A stretch of 64,000 nucleotides of DNA from Populus alba (GCF_005239225.2 NC_133284.1:32660339-32724338), one strand, 5' to 3'; positions 1-13,232 are shown, counted from the first letter of the stretch. Notes: generated by a model not told the origin, from the letters alone. Program-made: numbers and translations.

Positions 1-585
1 TTATCTTTTAGATTTGCATTTCTGTGATCTCAGCTATAACTCTTTGAAACTCTAACGTTGTAAACCTTAAAAAAGTGACCATCTTTTCTTCTTCGTATTT
101 TTTGGTTGAGGGGACTTCCGTTTGACACATTTTTTATTGCAACAACAATGCCCCCAGGTCATTAAAACCCACATATATATATATATATATATATTTAAGT
201 ATTCATTTGCACTTGGTGCTTTATTTGTATGCATAATGTATTTCTGTATTGACTCTTTGATGCTTTTCATATTCGGCACATATAGGATTAAATTTTTAAT
301 CAAATAAATCTTTTAGCTCTTATTATGGCTGTGAACTGCAAAGTTTGTCATGTTTGTTGACAGTTTATTTTCAAATAGGTTGAGAGTTTGAAAGCTTGTT
401 TTTTTGGAAGTGGTTTATATTAGCTTTTCTTTTATTGAATTTGTATCTATTTTAGCTTTTCATGAGTACTTTCCCCAATGCTGGAACGAATTTTTAATTA
501 TGACATCTCATTTTGTTAAATGTAATGTGGCATGTAGTAGTGGTTATGTAGAGGCTGCAATTTTTAATTATTCACCGTGTAACAG

Positions 586-700
586 TGGTGGTAGAGGTGG
601 CTATGGTGGTGGAGGTCGACGCAGGGATAATTTCCGAGATGGTGGGAATTCTGGTCCTGACAGGCATCAACATGGTGGAAATCGATCACGTCCTTACTGA
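586..700 (+). CDS. Last coding exon of an arginine/glycine-rich, probably RNA-binding protein (partial)
   Basis: The exon follows a clear acceptor (a CAG ending at 585) and ends at a TGA at 698-700. It encodes about 38 residues: GGRGG, YGGGGRRR, an Asp/Asn/Gly/His-rich stretch, and the terminus GGNRSRPY. RGG-type tails like this occur at the C-terminus of nucleic-acid-binding proteins. The plant TAF15/FUS-type family is one candidate by general resemblance, but the diagnostic RRM and zinc-finger domains would lie left of the window. I see no other coding exon in 1-585, which reads as intron, so the family call is weak. The 3'UTR probably starts at 701 and may run several hundred bases. Confidence 0.6.
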
Positions 701-3700
701 GAGTGTCATCTGAGCTGTTTATGTACTAAGAATTATGATCTGAGGGATTTAATTATATTCCTTTTCCTGGGGTTGTTCTTGAACTGGAGACTAAGAGGTA
801 GGTTGTTCACTTGCACTGAGCAATGCCCCTTTTTCTCCTTTACTTGTTTATCTGTTGGTACCTGGAGGGGTTTCTGCTTTAGGCATCGGATTGATTTAAT
901 TGTGTGAATGTTTTTATAGAGGCAAGTGGATAATCTCCAAATTGCTTGCTGCTAAGGTAGGTTGATATTTTCAGGTGAGTCGCACCTCTTTCAAAATCAC
1001 GCTTCATACTTGTTTTAGGATGCACATCGTGGTGCATTATAGAACTACCTTTTTAATGTGGCATGGGAATTTGGATTTGGTGCATGCATCCGCCCTAGCT
1101 AACATGGCAAATAAGTTAAAGAATGATTGATCATTGAAGAGCATTTCAAGCCTGGTTTGTCATACCGGTTGGTAGATAGCAATTCCACAACATTCTGTTT
1201 TGTAGCCTTTCCCCCTTTATCTGCACTAGTTTGTTGTTGGTAGTTTATACTTTACAGAGAAAATAGAATCAGGCAATGTTCAAAATCTGGTCGGGGCGGT
1301 AGTGCCATGAAGGAGAATCCCATTTCTATTAATGTATTTTTGCTACCAGAGTTAAACTAGGTTTATATGATATACCTACCCTAGTTTTTCACCTAAATCT
1401 TTTTATGCTTGAAAGAATATGCTCACGTGTATTTAGAAATTACTTGCATTATTGTTTCGCATCTGTCTTTTCTCTCTCCATATATTGTATTTCATAGGGA
1501 TATATATTAGCGGTTAGTATGAGCACAATTTCACCTCAAGCAAACCATGAACATGTTGATTTCAAGATCTCAAAGGGCTATAATCTATGGAATTTTTCTT
1601 GTAAGTTGGTTGTAGTAATTGTATAGGAATGCTGGTTAGATGCACTTTGTATGTTGTTTCTATAACACGAGAGATCATTGAATAATTTCTGGGTCTCTTG
1701 GGTCCGCCAGTGTTCGAGAGAGCAAATCAGTTCGACTGACCACATGCCATCAAAGGGTGTCGTCCTGCATCTTGAAACTGTTCATCTCTAGTGTCTCGGC
1801 TTCCAAATTGTTAAACCTGCAGTAACATGGAAGCCGCTCGAATTCTGCAAAGAAACTCACTGTTTTTGGTGTGTGGGGCCGCTGGTGGCTTGTTACTGAG
1901 ACAATTGCCATTGTTTATCTGAGACAAAATTGACTGCTTCGTTAGTGTTCCCACGCGACCTTTGGCAATCGGATATCTTTGCTGTTCCTGGCATTAGTCT
2001 TCTTCCATTTCGGGGTTTCACAAAGCCAAATTTTAGGCGCTATTAGACATTTTTTATTGCATTGCAAGTCGATTGATTGGTTTAGAGTTCTGTTTGATTG
2101 ACAAATTGTTATTCATGTAAACTAATGTGGTTCCAAATCATGTTGTATCGATTTTGGGTGAGTTAATTTATTTGTTGCTTTTGTTATGCGAAGTGGATTC
2201 TCGAGTCGTAATCGAATGGTTGCGAAGTTCAAAATGACAATAAATTATAACACTGCAAATATACTTGATCAACTGGTTGTAAACCGTTGGATGTAGTGGT
2301 ACTCTAGGAATAGAAACCGTAGTTGCACGTTTTCAATGGACAAGGCCCTGTTTGTTTCACCCAATTGTGTTTTTGAAAAGGCCCTTTTTGTTTCACCTAT
2401 AATTTTGCATTTGATAAATTTTGAATTTTCTTTTAGATTTTTATTTTAAAAATATATTATTTTCATGTATTTTTAATTGAATTTTTTTTTTTTAAAAATA
2501 ATTATATTTCTAAACATGTAAAAAATGGGTTTTTTCGTGGTTTTAGTTTGTCATTGATTACCATTAGATTATTTTCAAATAATCTAATATTGTTTTTTTT
2601 ATTTATTTCAAAAAACAATATAACATTTAAATTTTGAAGTTAATTGTACACATAAAATCTCATATATTAAAACATTAAAAATAGTGTTAGAATTAAAATA
2701 ATGAATTTGATTAAAAAATATGGAAGCTCTTGAGATCTTTTTATGTGCATCAATTATCTAATTAATGGTTAGATCTAGATCTTACTAGATCTTACTTTGG
2801 ATGAAAATATATTTACATGAACTTAAAAGCTTTAATCATACGAGCAGGTAATGGTTAGATCTAGATCTTACTTTAGATGAGAATATATTTACATGAACTT
2901 GAAAGCTTTAATTATACAAGCAGGTAATGCTTAGATGTATTTACATGAACTTGAAAATTTCAATCATATGAGCTCAAAATCTTTAACCATGTGAGATCTT
3001 AATTTAATTTTATTTGATGAAAATGAAAGTATTAACATGAGTCTAGAAACTTTAATTGTATAGAATTTCGACTTGATTTAATTTAATGAAGGAAAGGATC
3101 ACGAATCCTTTATTTTCTTTGTTTGATTTGATGAAAGAAAAAACTTTGATAATTTGCTTCCTTGATAGACTTGAATTACTGTGAAGAAAACTTCAAAATA
3201 TATATGCTTGGTCTTTTGTCTCTTCTTCTTCTTCTCTTTTCTTCTGTCGTATGTGTTTTTGTTTTTCTTGTCTTCTCTTGTGTGTCTTTTGTCTTCTTTG
3301 CTTGTATGCTTAATGCTTGTTTTCTTGTTTCTTTAATTTGGTGGTTTTGTTATTTATCTATATTCAGTTGAGATGTAATGTACTTTAAATATTATTTATC
3401 TAAAGGATATTTTAGAAAAAAATAATGTGAAAAATTACTTAAAATATCTTTAGTTAGAAGGATATTAAAGTAAGAATGATAAAATGTTTTTAAACTAATT
3501 TTTTTTTTTAAATTTAATTTGAGCCGAAACCAACAAATTTAATTTAAATCCAAACTTCAATAAATTTATTTTATTTGGGTATAGAAAACTTGAGTAATGA
3601 GTTGTAGAAATTTTAGAATTTACAAATGCTCCTCAAGATTAATTTACTCTTACAATTTCAGTGCAGTAATTAAATTTATATTGAATTTTTGTTAATGAAA

Positions 3701-3900
3701 ATGAGCAATAGTTCACGTGGATTTTGTATGGACCAACCTGCAGCCTCACCATACATGGAAGCAAATTCTCATATTTTTTATCTTTCAATGTTAGCACGTG
3801 AAACCTACCATGGTTCAATGGTGTCATCAACAAGAACACCAGAACTGTTAAATTTTATATACGCAACAAACTGCTAAATGCATCGATAGCTCTCTGAAGG
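701..3900. other. 3' flank of the RGG gene, then AT-rich intergenic DNA
   Basis: I recognise no confident gene. 701-2200 is moderately GC-balanced and could be UTR or downstream transcribed sequence. It contains a 31-codon ATG-initiated ORF at 1827-1922 (see findings). 2200-3900 is AT-rich and carries the short tandem repeat at 2763-2972. Longer open frames here, such as 3162-3371, look like low-complexity T-rich sequence. Confidence 0.5.
2763..2972. repeat. Degenerate tandem repeat, about 76-86 bp unit, 2.6 copies
   Basis: Three successive units begin at 2763, 2849 and 2925. Each opens with TAATGGTTAGAT or TAATGCTTAGAT and contains TATTTACATGAACTT followed by a TTTAAT/TTTCAAT segment. Unit 1 has an internal duplication of a TAGATCTTACT word. 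The third unit is truncated. Confidence 0.8.
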
Positions 3901-4074
3901 CTTTCAGAAGAGCTGGAATAACTTTTAAGTTTGAACTTTAGCATGGACGCAACCTCTCTGTTATATCCTTGGTTTCTGAGCAGAAGCTAATTCTATTTCT
4001 TCCGTAGCTAATTCTACGTCCAACCCAGACAAAAATCTTTAACTCTGGATTTATTTTTTCATGCCCAATCTTGT

Positions 4075-4305
4075 CTACAGTGGATCTCGACGAAGGCTTT
4101 CACCAGCAGTTGCAAATTTACTCTCTAAATTGACTTCACCCACAGCTTGGACACCAACTTGCTGATGATCAAGATTGTTAAAAGAACCATTGAACATTAG
4201 TTCTGTAACAAGGAATTCATCTCCTGTGTCTATTAAGCAGATTGCTCTTCGCTTTAGCTGGACTATACCATCAGTGTCTATATGTCTCGAGTCTTTTCAA
4301 GACTC
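4075..4305 (-). pseudogene. Fragment of an MTR4/HEN2-type exosome RNA helicase, C-terminal region
   Basis: Reading the minus strand from about 4290 down to a stop at 4077-4075 gives a continuous frame of about 70 residues. It contains HIDTDGIVQLKRRA, LIDTGDEFLVTELMFNG and LDHQQV, then jumps to QAVGEVNLESKFA and ESLRRDPL. The first part matches the conserved C-terminal segment of Ski2-like MTR4/HEN2 helicases (cofactors of the nuclear exosome). The second matches the extreme C-terminus of the same family. About 100-plus intervening residues seen in full-length proteins are missing, and a stop lies just upstream at about 4300. No intron separates the two parts, so a truncated retro-copy or deletion derivative is likely. 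The match is from memory of the family, not from an alignment. Confidence 0.7.
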
Positions 4306-4608
4306 ACGACGATCGGTTCTTGTTTGAAGCTTAAATTATGCAATAATGAACGTGATTTGCATAGACTTGAACTTCTATAGTGCAGAAAATTCCATCCAAT
4401 AATTATCCTTTTGGATTTGGAGTTGTGATGAGATTAAAAGTGTGTCCAATTCATATAATTACTTCCAAAAAGAAGTTTATTTCCCAGGACACTTCCTTTA
4501 TATATATCTCATCAATGTGTCTAAAGAGTGCTGAAAACACTCTTGTTTTATTAACTTGGAGAGATCGTAGCAACAACAGCCGTAGCTTTAAGAAGATAAT
4601 CAGGTATA

Positions 4609-7539
4609 ATCTCTCTCAGTTTTTATTTTTGCCAAGGGTTGAAAGGGAACTTTTCTCTCTTTTTTTGTTGCAAATATAAGCATCTCCACGCACTGAAAGT
4701 TTGACAGTAGCTGGGTTTCGAGCTAATTCTGAAAGGGTTTGATCCTGGTACCACGATTCTTAGTTTGTGGGAGTACACTGGACTTTGATGAAAGCCACCT
4801 ATATGGAGAGACCCAGATAGCCATTTAGCAACTACTTACTATATCCATGTCGCCATTCATGCTCACGCTAGCATCACGTACCAAATTAGATAGACTTTGA
4901 ACTCCCAATGTTCTAGTGCTTCACTTTCTTGTCTCCCTGTTAATAGATGGACAAAAACAAAGTGAGTAAATGATACGATGACTGATAGAAAAAAAGTTTA
5001 GTTTGTTTTTTCAGGAAGAATTATTATTTCACTCCTTTCTCTTTAAAGCCTTTTCTCATTTTTTTAAAAATCTTTTTCTCTCTTAATTTTCTCTTGATTT
5101 TTTACTTTTAGATTTATGTATTTTATAGGATTCAAGGATTTGAAAGTGTTTTGTGACACTTCGACGGCCAATGAACTTGAGGCAAAACATTTTCAAGGGA
5201 CCATCGAAAGTTTGGAGAGATTCGGTGAATCCTTTTGAAAAGGAATCCTTGTAAACTTAAAAGATTTAATAAACCTTTTTAAAAAGGGAATGCCTTGAAG
5301 ACTTGAAATTTGGTGAATCTTGTTGGAGGGATCCTTGAGAACTTAAAACCTTAAATTAATGATCAACAAGCTAGCTTATATACAAGTGGAAGAATTAACC
5401 AATTAATCAAATTGACACGGAAATCATAGACCTCAGAAACAATATTCTTTCCGAATGTTAAACTCAAAAACCTAGAATATGTTAATATAGAAAATTGCAC
5501 CAAACCCAGAATAAAGGCCTAAGACCTAAGGCCTATTCACAAGTCACATACATTCATATAACATGCTTTAAATCCACCTTAAAATGTATAGGATTCAAAA
5601 GCATATATCAACATACAATATGAATGTGTATATGTATTATATCTTATAATCCAACCTCCAAAAGCTTATTCAACATAAAAACACAATTAAAATGACCAAT
5701 ATGGACTTTCAAAAATTGAATGAAAAACACTGAAATGACCAAACAATGTTATTTTTTTCATATAATCATCAAACCATAAGAAATGCTTTCCATGCATCAA
5801 GAACAAGTATTCAAACATAAAAAACATATCTTTAACCATATATTAAACATTATAAAACACCAAATTAACAACAAGAAAAAACAATAATATTCATAACCTG
5901 CATTCAAAAGCAACTTGAACATATATGCAAAAACAACTTAAAACATAGTCAAATCAATTCAAAAAAAAATCATCAACAACACTTGAATGAATAAATCAAA
6001 GCTTAAAAATGCAGAGGTGAAGGGATATTCTCAATGTTCTACCCTCCTATCAAGTTGAGTAATATTAATTTCAAGAGATGATTTGTAAACTAGTTTTTGC
6101 CTCTTTTTCTTGATTTAAACAGGAATACTAGGAGCCCATTCCAAACAACTTTTGATCTTTTTTTTTTGTTTAAACAATATCTTCTCCTTTCCACCCTCTT
6201 TTCTTTTCTTCTCTTTTTTTCAATGGCTTTTTTTTTCATTTTTGATCTCCTTTAAAAACTTCAAAAGACATCTCTTTTATAGCCTAAAAAAGAAAGGTGG
6301 TTGTAAACCATTTATGGGTTTAAGGTAGTTTTTCTAAAACTAGATCATAAGGATTCCTTCTACTTTTGCCTTTGATATATTAGGGGATCACTCTCCCTCC
6401 TTTTCTTTTGTTTCTTCTTTCTGGATGTCTAACAAACTCTTGGAACTTCTAAAGCAAGTTGGGGACTTTATAGCTGAAACTTGGCTGAAAATGGCTGATT
6501 GAGGGTGAAACCTTTCATGAATTAATCGGTGGTAAATATGAGGTCATTGAAGCCCAACCAATCCATTAAACGTCTTGTAAGAGGGATGCTAGTCTTCATC
6601 TAGATTAAAACCATGTATTGATTTAGTGGCTTGTAGCCTTCCCACCATTGATCCAAATTTAGATGTACCATTATCAAATCTTACAAAACTAGACAAGGTT
6701 GTCTTGTGACAAGATGTTAAGGGCTTATACGTGGTAAGTAGAGCACACACATTAAAAAAAAAGGGATATAGCCCTGTAAGGAGGGGGGCATGCCTCATCT
6801 ATTGAATGATGGTTGATGTTCGTTCAATTGGTGGCCAAAAGTTGCCACGATTATTGCCTAAGAAAGTGGTTCACAATCAACTACAATGGGAGAACCCCTT
6901 ACCAAAATGACATCATTTTTTTCTTAAACCCTAAGAAATTAGGGTTTTAGTAATTGGGATTAAGCAATCTCCAATTTAAGTCCATAATCTTTTGATTTAA
7001 GCTTCAAATGTCTTTAATTGAGACAAAATTGATTTGAATTTTAATGTAATTAGGCCATTATCGGAACATCAATTGAGACCTTTCAAATCCAACACCTTTT
7101 TCAAAGTAGTCCTTGGTTTTTAATTTGTTTAATTTAGCCCCTAATTAAATCTTAATTTTTGATTTTTTTTAATTTAGTCTTTGAAAATGTTTGGTACAAC
7201 CTCCAATGTTGCTCGCATTTTGAAAGAAAGATCCTTGGTCTTGAGTTTCTTGAATTTGACCCTTAATTGACCCATAAAATTTTGATTTTATTGCAATTTC
7301 ATCCCTGACTTCATCCGATTAAGCTTTAAAAATCAAATTTTGTTTTCTAAAATTGTATTCTTCTTAATTTAGTCCAAATTAGGCTTTCAAACTTAATTTT
7401 TCACCAATTAATTTCTTAATAAAATTAATTTAACTTATTAAACGTCTAATTAAATCCTTGCACATAATTAATTCTTTTAATTTTTGGCCTAACTTAATTT
7501 TTTAAAACTTATTTACATATTTATTTTGGCCTAACTTAA
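4609..7539. repeat. Tandem segmental duplication, copy 1 (about 2.93 kb)
   Basis: The block starts AATCTCTCTC followed by TTTTTATTTTTGCCAAGGG, and the same start recurs at about 7540. Landmarks then recur in order: the GCATCTCCACGCACTG word (4680 and 7609), GACACTTC next to GGCCAATGAACTTGAGG (5155 and 8055), CTTTCCATGCATCAAGAAC (about 5787 and 8665) and ATTAGGGTTTTAGTAATTG (about 6940 and 9776). By eye the copies are roughly 90% identical with many small indels. The interior resembles a decayed long-LTR element, but I find no terminal TG...CA pair or primer-binding site. Confidence 0.85.
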
Positions 7540-10350
7540 TCTCTCTCCGTTTTTATTTTTGCCAAGGGTTGGAAGGGAACTTTTCTCTCTTTTTTTGTTG
7601 CAAATATAAGCATCTCCACGCACTGAAAGTTTGACAGTAGCTGGGTTTGATTTGGTACCATGATTCTTAGTTTGTGGGAGTATTGGACTTTGATGAAAGC
7701 CAGGTATGGAGAGACCAGATAGCCATTTAGCAACTACTTACTATATCCATTCGCCATTCATGCTTACTAGCATCACGTACCAAATTAGATAGACTAATTT
7801 GAATTCCCACTGTTTTAGTGCTTCACTTTCTTGTCTCCCTGTTAGTACATGGACACAAACAAAGTGTAAATGATACGATGACTGATAGAAGAAAAGTTTA
7901 GTTTGTTTTTTCAGGGAGAATTATTATTTCACTCCTTTCTCTTTAAAGCTTTTTCTCATTTTTTTTAAAATCCTTTTTCTCTCTTAATTTTCTCTTGATT
8001 TTTTACTTTTAGATTTATGTATTTTATAGGATTCAAAGATTTGAAAGTATTTTGTGACACTTCACGGCCAATGAACTTGAGGCAAACATTTTCAAGAGGA
8101 CCCTAAAGACTTGGAGATTCAATAAACCTTTTTAAAAGGAATCCTTGTAAACTTAAAGATTTAATAAACCTTTTAAAAGGTAATGCCTTGAAGACTTGAA
8201 ATTTTAATGAATCTTTTTGGAGGATCCTTGAGAACTTAAAACCTTAAATTAATGATCAACAAGCTTATATACAAGTGGAAGAATTACCAATTCATCAAAT
8301 TGACACGAAAATCATAGACTCAAAACAATATTCTTCCAATAAATGTTAAACTTAAAAACCTAGAATATGTTGATATAGAAAATTGCACCAAACCCAGAAT
8401 AAAAGCCTAAGGCCCTAAGGCCTATTCAGACAAGTCACATACATTCATGTACACATACTTAAACCTTAAAATGTATAGGATTCAAAGCTATATCAATATA
8501 CAAGCATGAACGTGTGTGTGTATTATTTTTATCAACCCAAAAGCTCATTCAACATAAAAAATGATATTAAAATGACCAATATGGACTTTCAAAATTGAAT
8601 GAAAACACTGGAATGGCCAAATAATATCATATTTTTTCATATAATCATCAAACCATAAGTTATGCTTTCCATGCATCAAGAACAAGTATTCAAACATAAA
8701 AAACATATCTTTAACCATATATTAAACATCATAAAACACTAAATTAACAACAAGAAAAATAAATAATATTATAACTTGCATTCAAAGCAACTTGAACATA
8801 TATGCAAAAACAACTTAAAACATTGTCGAATCAATTCAAAAAAATCATGAACAACACTTGAATGAATAAATCAAAGCTTAAAATGCAGAGGGAAGGGATA
8901 TTCTCAATGTTCTACCCCTCTATCAAGTTGAGTAATATAATTTCAAGAGACGATTGTAACTAGTTTTTGCCTCTTTTTCTTGATTTAAACAGATACTAGT
9001 AGTCCATTCTAAACAACTTTTGATCTCCTTTTTCACAATATCTTCTTCTTTCCCCCCTTCTTTTCTTTTCTTTTCTTTTTTTCATGGCTTTTTATCCTCT
9101 TTGATCTCCCTTTAAAACTTCAAAAGACACCTCTTTTATAGCTTAAAAAGAAAGCTGGTTGTAAAACCATTTATGGGTTTCAAGGTAGTTTTCTAAAACT
9201 AGATCATAAGGGATTCCTTCCCATTTTGCCTTTGATATATTAGGGGACTCTCCCTCCTTTTCTTTTGTTTCTTCTTTCTAGATGTCTAACAAACTCTTGG
9301 AACTTCTAAAACAAGTTGGGGACTTTATAGCTGGAACTTGGCCGAAAATGGTTAATTGAGAGTGCACCTTTCATGAATTAATCGTGGCAAATATGAGGTT
9401 ATTGAAGCCAACCAAGCCATAAATCTTGTAGAGGGGATGCTAGTCTTTAACTAGGATTAAACCATGTTTGATTTAGTGGCTTGTAGCCTTCCCACCATTT
9501 ATCCAAATTTAGATGTAACATTATCAAATCTTGCTGAACTAGACAAGGTTGCCTCGTGACAATATGTTAAGGGCTTACACGTGGCAAGTAGAACACAAAC
9601 ATAAAAAAAGAAGGGATATAGCCCTGTAAAGAGGATGCTCATCTATTGAATGATGGTTGCTGTTCGTTCAGTGGTTGCCAAAGTTGCCACAATTATTGCC
9701 CAAGAAAGTGGTTCATTATCAACTAAAATGGGTGAACCCTTACCAAAACGATGTCATTTTTCTTAAATCCTAAGAATTAGGGTTTTAGTAATTGAGATTA
9801 GGCAATCTCTAATTTAGTCCCTAATCTTTTGATTTAAGCTCAAATGTCTTTAATTGAGGCAAAATTGATTAATTTTATGTAATTAAGCCCTTATCAAACA
9901 TCAAATGAGACCCTTCAAATCTAAGAAATTTTTCAAAGTAGTCCTTAGTTTTTAATTTGTTTAATTTAGCCCCTAATTAAATTTTAATTTTTGATTTTTT
10001 TCAATTTAATCCCTAAAAATGTTTGGCACAACCTCCAATGTTGCTCGCATTTTGAAGAAAGATCCTTGGTCCCGAGTTTCTTTAATTTTGACCCTTAATT
10101 GACCTATGAACTTTGATTTTATTGCAATTTCATCCCTGATTTTATCCGATTAAGCTTGTAAAAATCAAATTTGGTTTTCTAAAATGTTATTCTTCTCAAT
10201 TTAGACCAAATTAGGCTTTCAAACTTGATTTTTCACCAATTAATTTCTTAATAAAATAAATTTGACCTATTAAATGTCTAATTAAATCCTTGCACTTAAT
10301 TTATTCTTTTAATTTTGACCTAAATTAATTTTTTAAAACTTAGTTACATA
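7540..10350. repeat. Tandem segmental duplication, copy 2 (about 2.8 kb)
   Basis: Copy 2 directly abuts copy 1 in the same orientation. It ends near the TTACATATTTA word, after which the sequence continues as unrelated AT-rich DNA. It is slightly shorter than copy 1, mainly through single-base and short deletions. It contains no coding sequence that I can support. Confidence 0.85.
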
Positions 10351-10689
10351 TTTAATTAAGCTTATTATTAAATCAAACCAGCTTATTAAAATTTTAATTA
10401 AGTCTCGAGACTTAATTTTAATGCAAATGCATTAAATATTCACTTAAATAAATCTTGAATTTGCATTGTCTTTCATATGTAGGTAATTCAAAGGTGCAAT
10501 TGAGTTTCTAAAATTGTCAAAGATTTAGTTTGGTACCTCTATCTTCTATTTATGCATTTAGATCTCTCTTCAACTTGTTCTTGCTAACCAAGCCACTTGT
10601 CCTCTTAAATTTATTTATTTTTTTATTTTTCAACCTTCTTTCTTTTATATTATTATTTTTTATAAAAAAAAATGATAATTTTAGGAGAT

Positions 10690-11600
10690 CCAAAATTGGG
10701 TTATAACAAAGATAATAGTGAAGAAAAGGTGATTTCTAAGCTTCATACACCTGATATTGTGTCTTAATGGTCTACATATGTTTAACCTAAGTCAATGCCT
10801 ATTTTTTCTTTCACCTAAAATTGGGTTATAACAAAGATGATGGTGAAGAAGAGGTGACTTTTGAGCTTTATACACATGATATTTTATCTCAAAGGTCTAC
10901 ATATGTTTCTGAACCCAAGTCAATGCCTATTGTTTCTTCAATGTTTGGTTAACCTCTATCCTTTTTTCCCCCCTAATGATATTATAAGATCTATCATGTT
11001 AGCTGGACTATCAAAGTTTTCAGAGAAAGAATTCAAACATGTTTTATTGAGTAGGTTCTCATCTGTTAGAGGTTGTTGGACCTCTAAGTCATCCAAATTT
11101 ATTGAAAACTTGAAATGCTTTTATGTTGATCCTGCACCTTTGATGGACATAATGAAGATTTTTTAAAAGATGTGGACTCTTATTTGTCATATCATCATGA
11201 AATTAGCTAATGTATAAATGATGCAAAAAAAGAAGAAGAAGATAAAATCATTACTTTTAAAGATCATATATCTTTATTTAAAGGTAAAAGTGACCCATTA
11301 CAACTTAAATTACATGAGACCACCAATCAAATGAGATTCATAAAGAAGCAAATTTTAAGATTGCAACAACATAAAATAGTGTTGGCATCCTGATTAACTT
11401 GATTTATGATTAGTGATGGAAGATAGATGATGAAATTAAGTTTAAAGAGGAAGAACTTTTAAAGTTAGAAGCATCCGCCAATAATATAGAAAATATAAAC
11501 CAAACCAGGAAGCACTTAGAGAAAACTTTGCTTGGAATGACAATAACAAGTTTGACAAAGATTGTGTAGTTACCTTTGATTTAGTATTAATTTTGTTCTT
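10690..11600 (+). pseudogene. Decayed transposon- or mobile-domain-like coding fragment with internal duplication
   Basis: Two adjacent segments (about 10694-10812 and 10819-10945) both begin with a GGGTTATAACAAAGAT word and encode related peptides. The second includes THDILSQRSTYVSEPKS. The first reads as a degenerate version with stops. An open frame of about 100 codons follows to 11166, then Lys/Glu-rich coding-like sequence broken by stops to about 11600. The style (acidic repeats and a helical Lys-rich tail) resembles plant mobile-domain or retroelement-derived proteins, but I do not recognise a defining motif. Confidence 0.35.
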
Positions 11601-12019
11601 TTATTCACTTTACATTTTGCTTGATAAAGTATTTAGTTTTCTCTATTTTTTTAAGAAATTTTTATAGAAAAAAAAATGTTTATAAGCACCTAAATGAATG
11701 TTTCTTTTCATTTATTTTTTTTGTATCTTGAATTAGACTTGAAAACATTTTAATATCAAAGATGTGAAATAAAATATGATAATTTTTTTTTTTATTTAGT
11801 CATTTATAATTTATACTGTTGCAGACCAATATTAGTACAATAGAACACAAATAGTTCTTGGTTTGATTTTGATTTTTTTTTTTTTTTTTTGTAATTGAAC
11901 TTAGAATGAATCTTAAGTTGTCTACATATCTCTATAAATAAAGGATCAATTTATGATGTACTTCAAAATGATTTATTTTTTTTTATATTCACAATTTATA
12001 CTCTTGTGTGTTAGGAGTG

Positions 12020-12088
<69 letters not shown>

Positions 12089-13232
12089 TAAAAGTTCATG
12101 TCTCTAGTCTAAATCTTGATACAAATCTTTCCAATAACATGTTTTTTTTTTTTTTTTTTTGTTAAGACCTTAGATCACTATTATATTATTGGATATTTCA
12201 TCCAAAGATATACCAATCTAATTTATTTCGCGTGAACTACTAATCCATGTTTTATTATATACCATAAAATAAATTTAAATTTATATAAATACTAGAAAAA
12301 TAAATTTATTTAGTCCAATTTATTTTTCTTACTTGACAATATAACACATCACATCAAGAGCCAAATTTATGCCATTCACCGGAGCAAACCACTAAGCTTT
12401 AAAATTTTCTTTTTATTTCCTTTTAAGTGTATTTTAGTTAGGGTAAATTTAGGAGTGCAATTAAATTATATTTCTGAAAATTTTTATTTTTTTTTTATTT
12501 TAAATTATTTTGATGCTCTGATATTATAAATAATTTTAAAAAAATAAAAATAAAAATATTATTTTAATATATTTTCAAACAAAATATATTTTAAAAAAAC
12601 ACAATCTTTTAAAACACTATAAAAACCCATACTCTCTCTTCACATTCGGGGCATAGACCGCGGGAACGGGGACGCATATCCCGATTGAGTCCCTGGCCAG
12701 TGCCTTCATAAATTGTTGTTCCAATAACAAGTGAAAATAAGTGCACACTGTTAACTCAAAATTAAGAATCACTTCACTGTTCACAGCCCATCACCAGCCC
12801 CGACTTTGAAGCAGGATCAAAGATAACCAAAGGAGATGAATAAGCTAACCTTCTTTGTTCCTTTTGTTTTCTTCGTCGATGTATAAAAGAGCTACGTACT
12901 TGTATCATACAAGCTACTTTTCTTCACCTGTTTACGCAGAAATTCACAACAGGCACATGTAAGATGCTGTTGGGGGGGCAATTGAAAGAGAAATCGTTCA
13001 CAGTTTCCTCTGGCCTGGTAAAGCGATCCTGTTCACTCATCGTTCATTGCATGATGAGGCATTCCTCGGAGAAAAACTACCACGAAGTGAACAGAATACC
13101 AGATTCATAAATGAAGGCAAAACACCTGTATCCTTGACAGCAGAAAATTTCCTACAGAATTTATAACGCTTCACACAGTGAAACTACATTATGATTTCAA
13201 CATTTTGGATGATCGATCATGGTGAGAGAACC
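11601..13232. other. AT-rich intergenic DNA and the 3' flank of FLX
   Basis: The stretch includes an (AT)n microsatellite at about 12022-12086, poly-T runs at 11873-11890 and about 12141-12160, and a short AT-rich MITE-like segment at 12480-12620. 12,640-13,232 has more balanced composition and probably includes the FLX 3'UTR. I see no other gene. Confidence 0.5.
12022..12086. repeat. (AT)n microsatellite
   Basis: A near-perfect AT dinucleotide run with one AA interruption at about 12055. Confidence 0.9.

Noticed and set aside
3162..3371. 69-codon hydrophobic frame that looks like a membrane protein
   Set aside because: It is a T/C-rich low-complexity tract (CTTCTTCTT/TTGTCTTCT) that encodes Leu/Phe/Val by composition alone. 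There is no ATG and no gene context.
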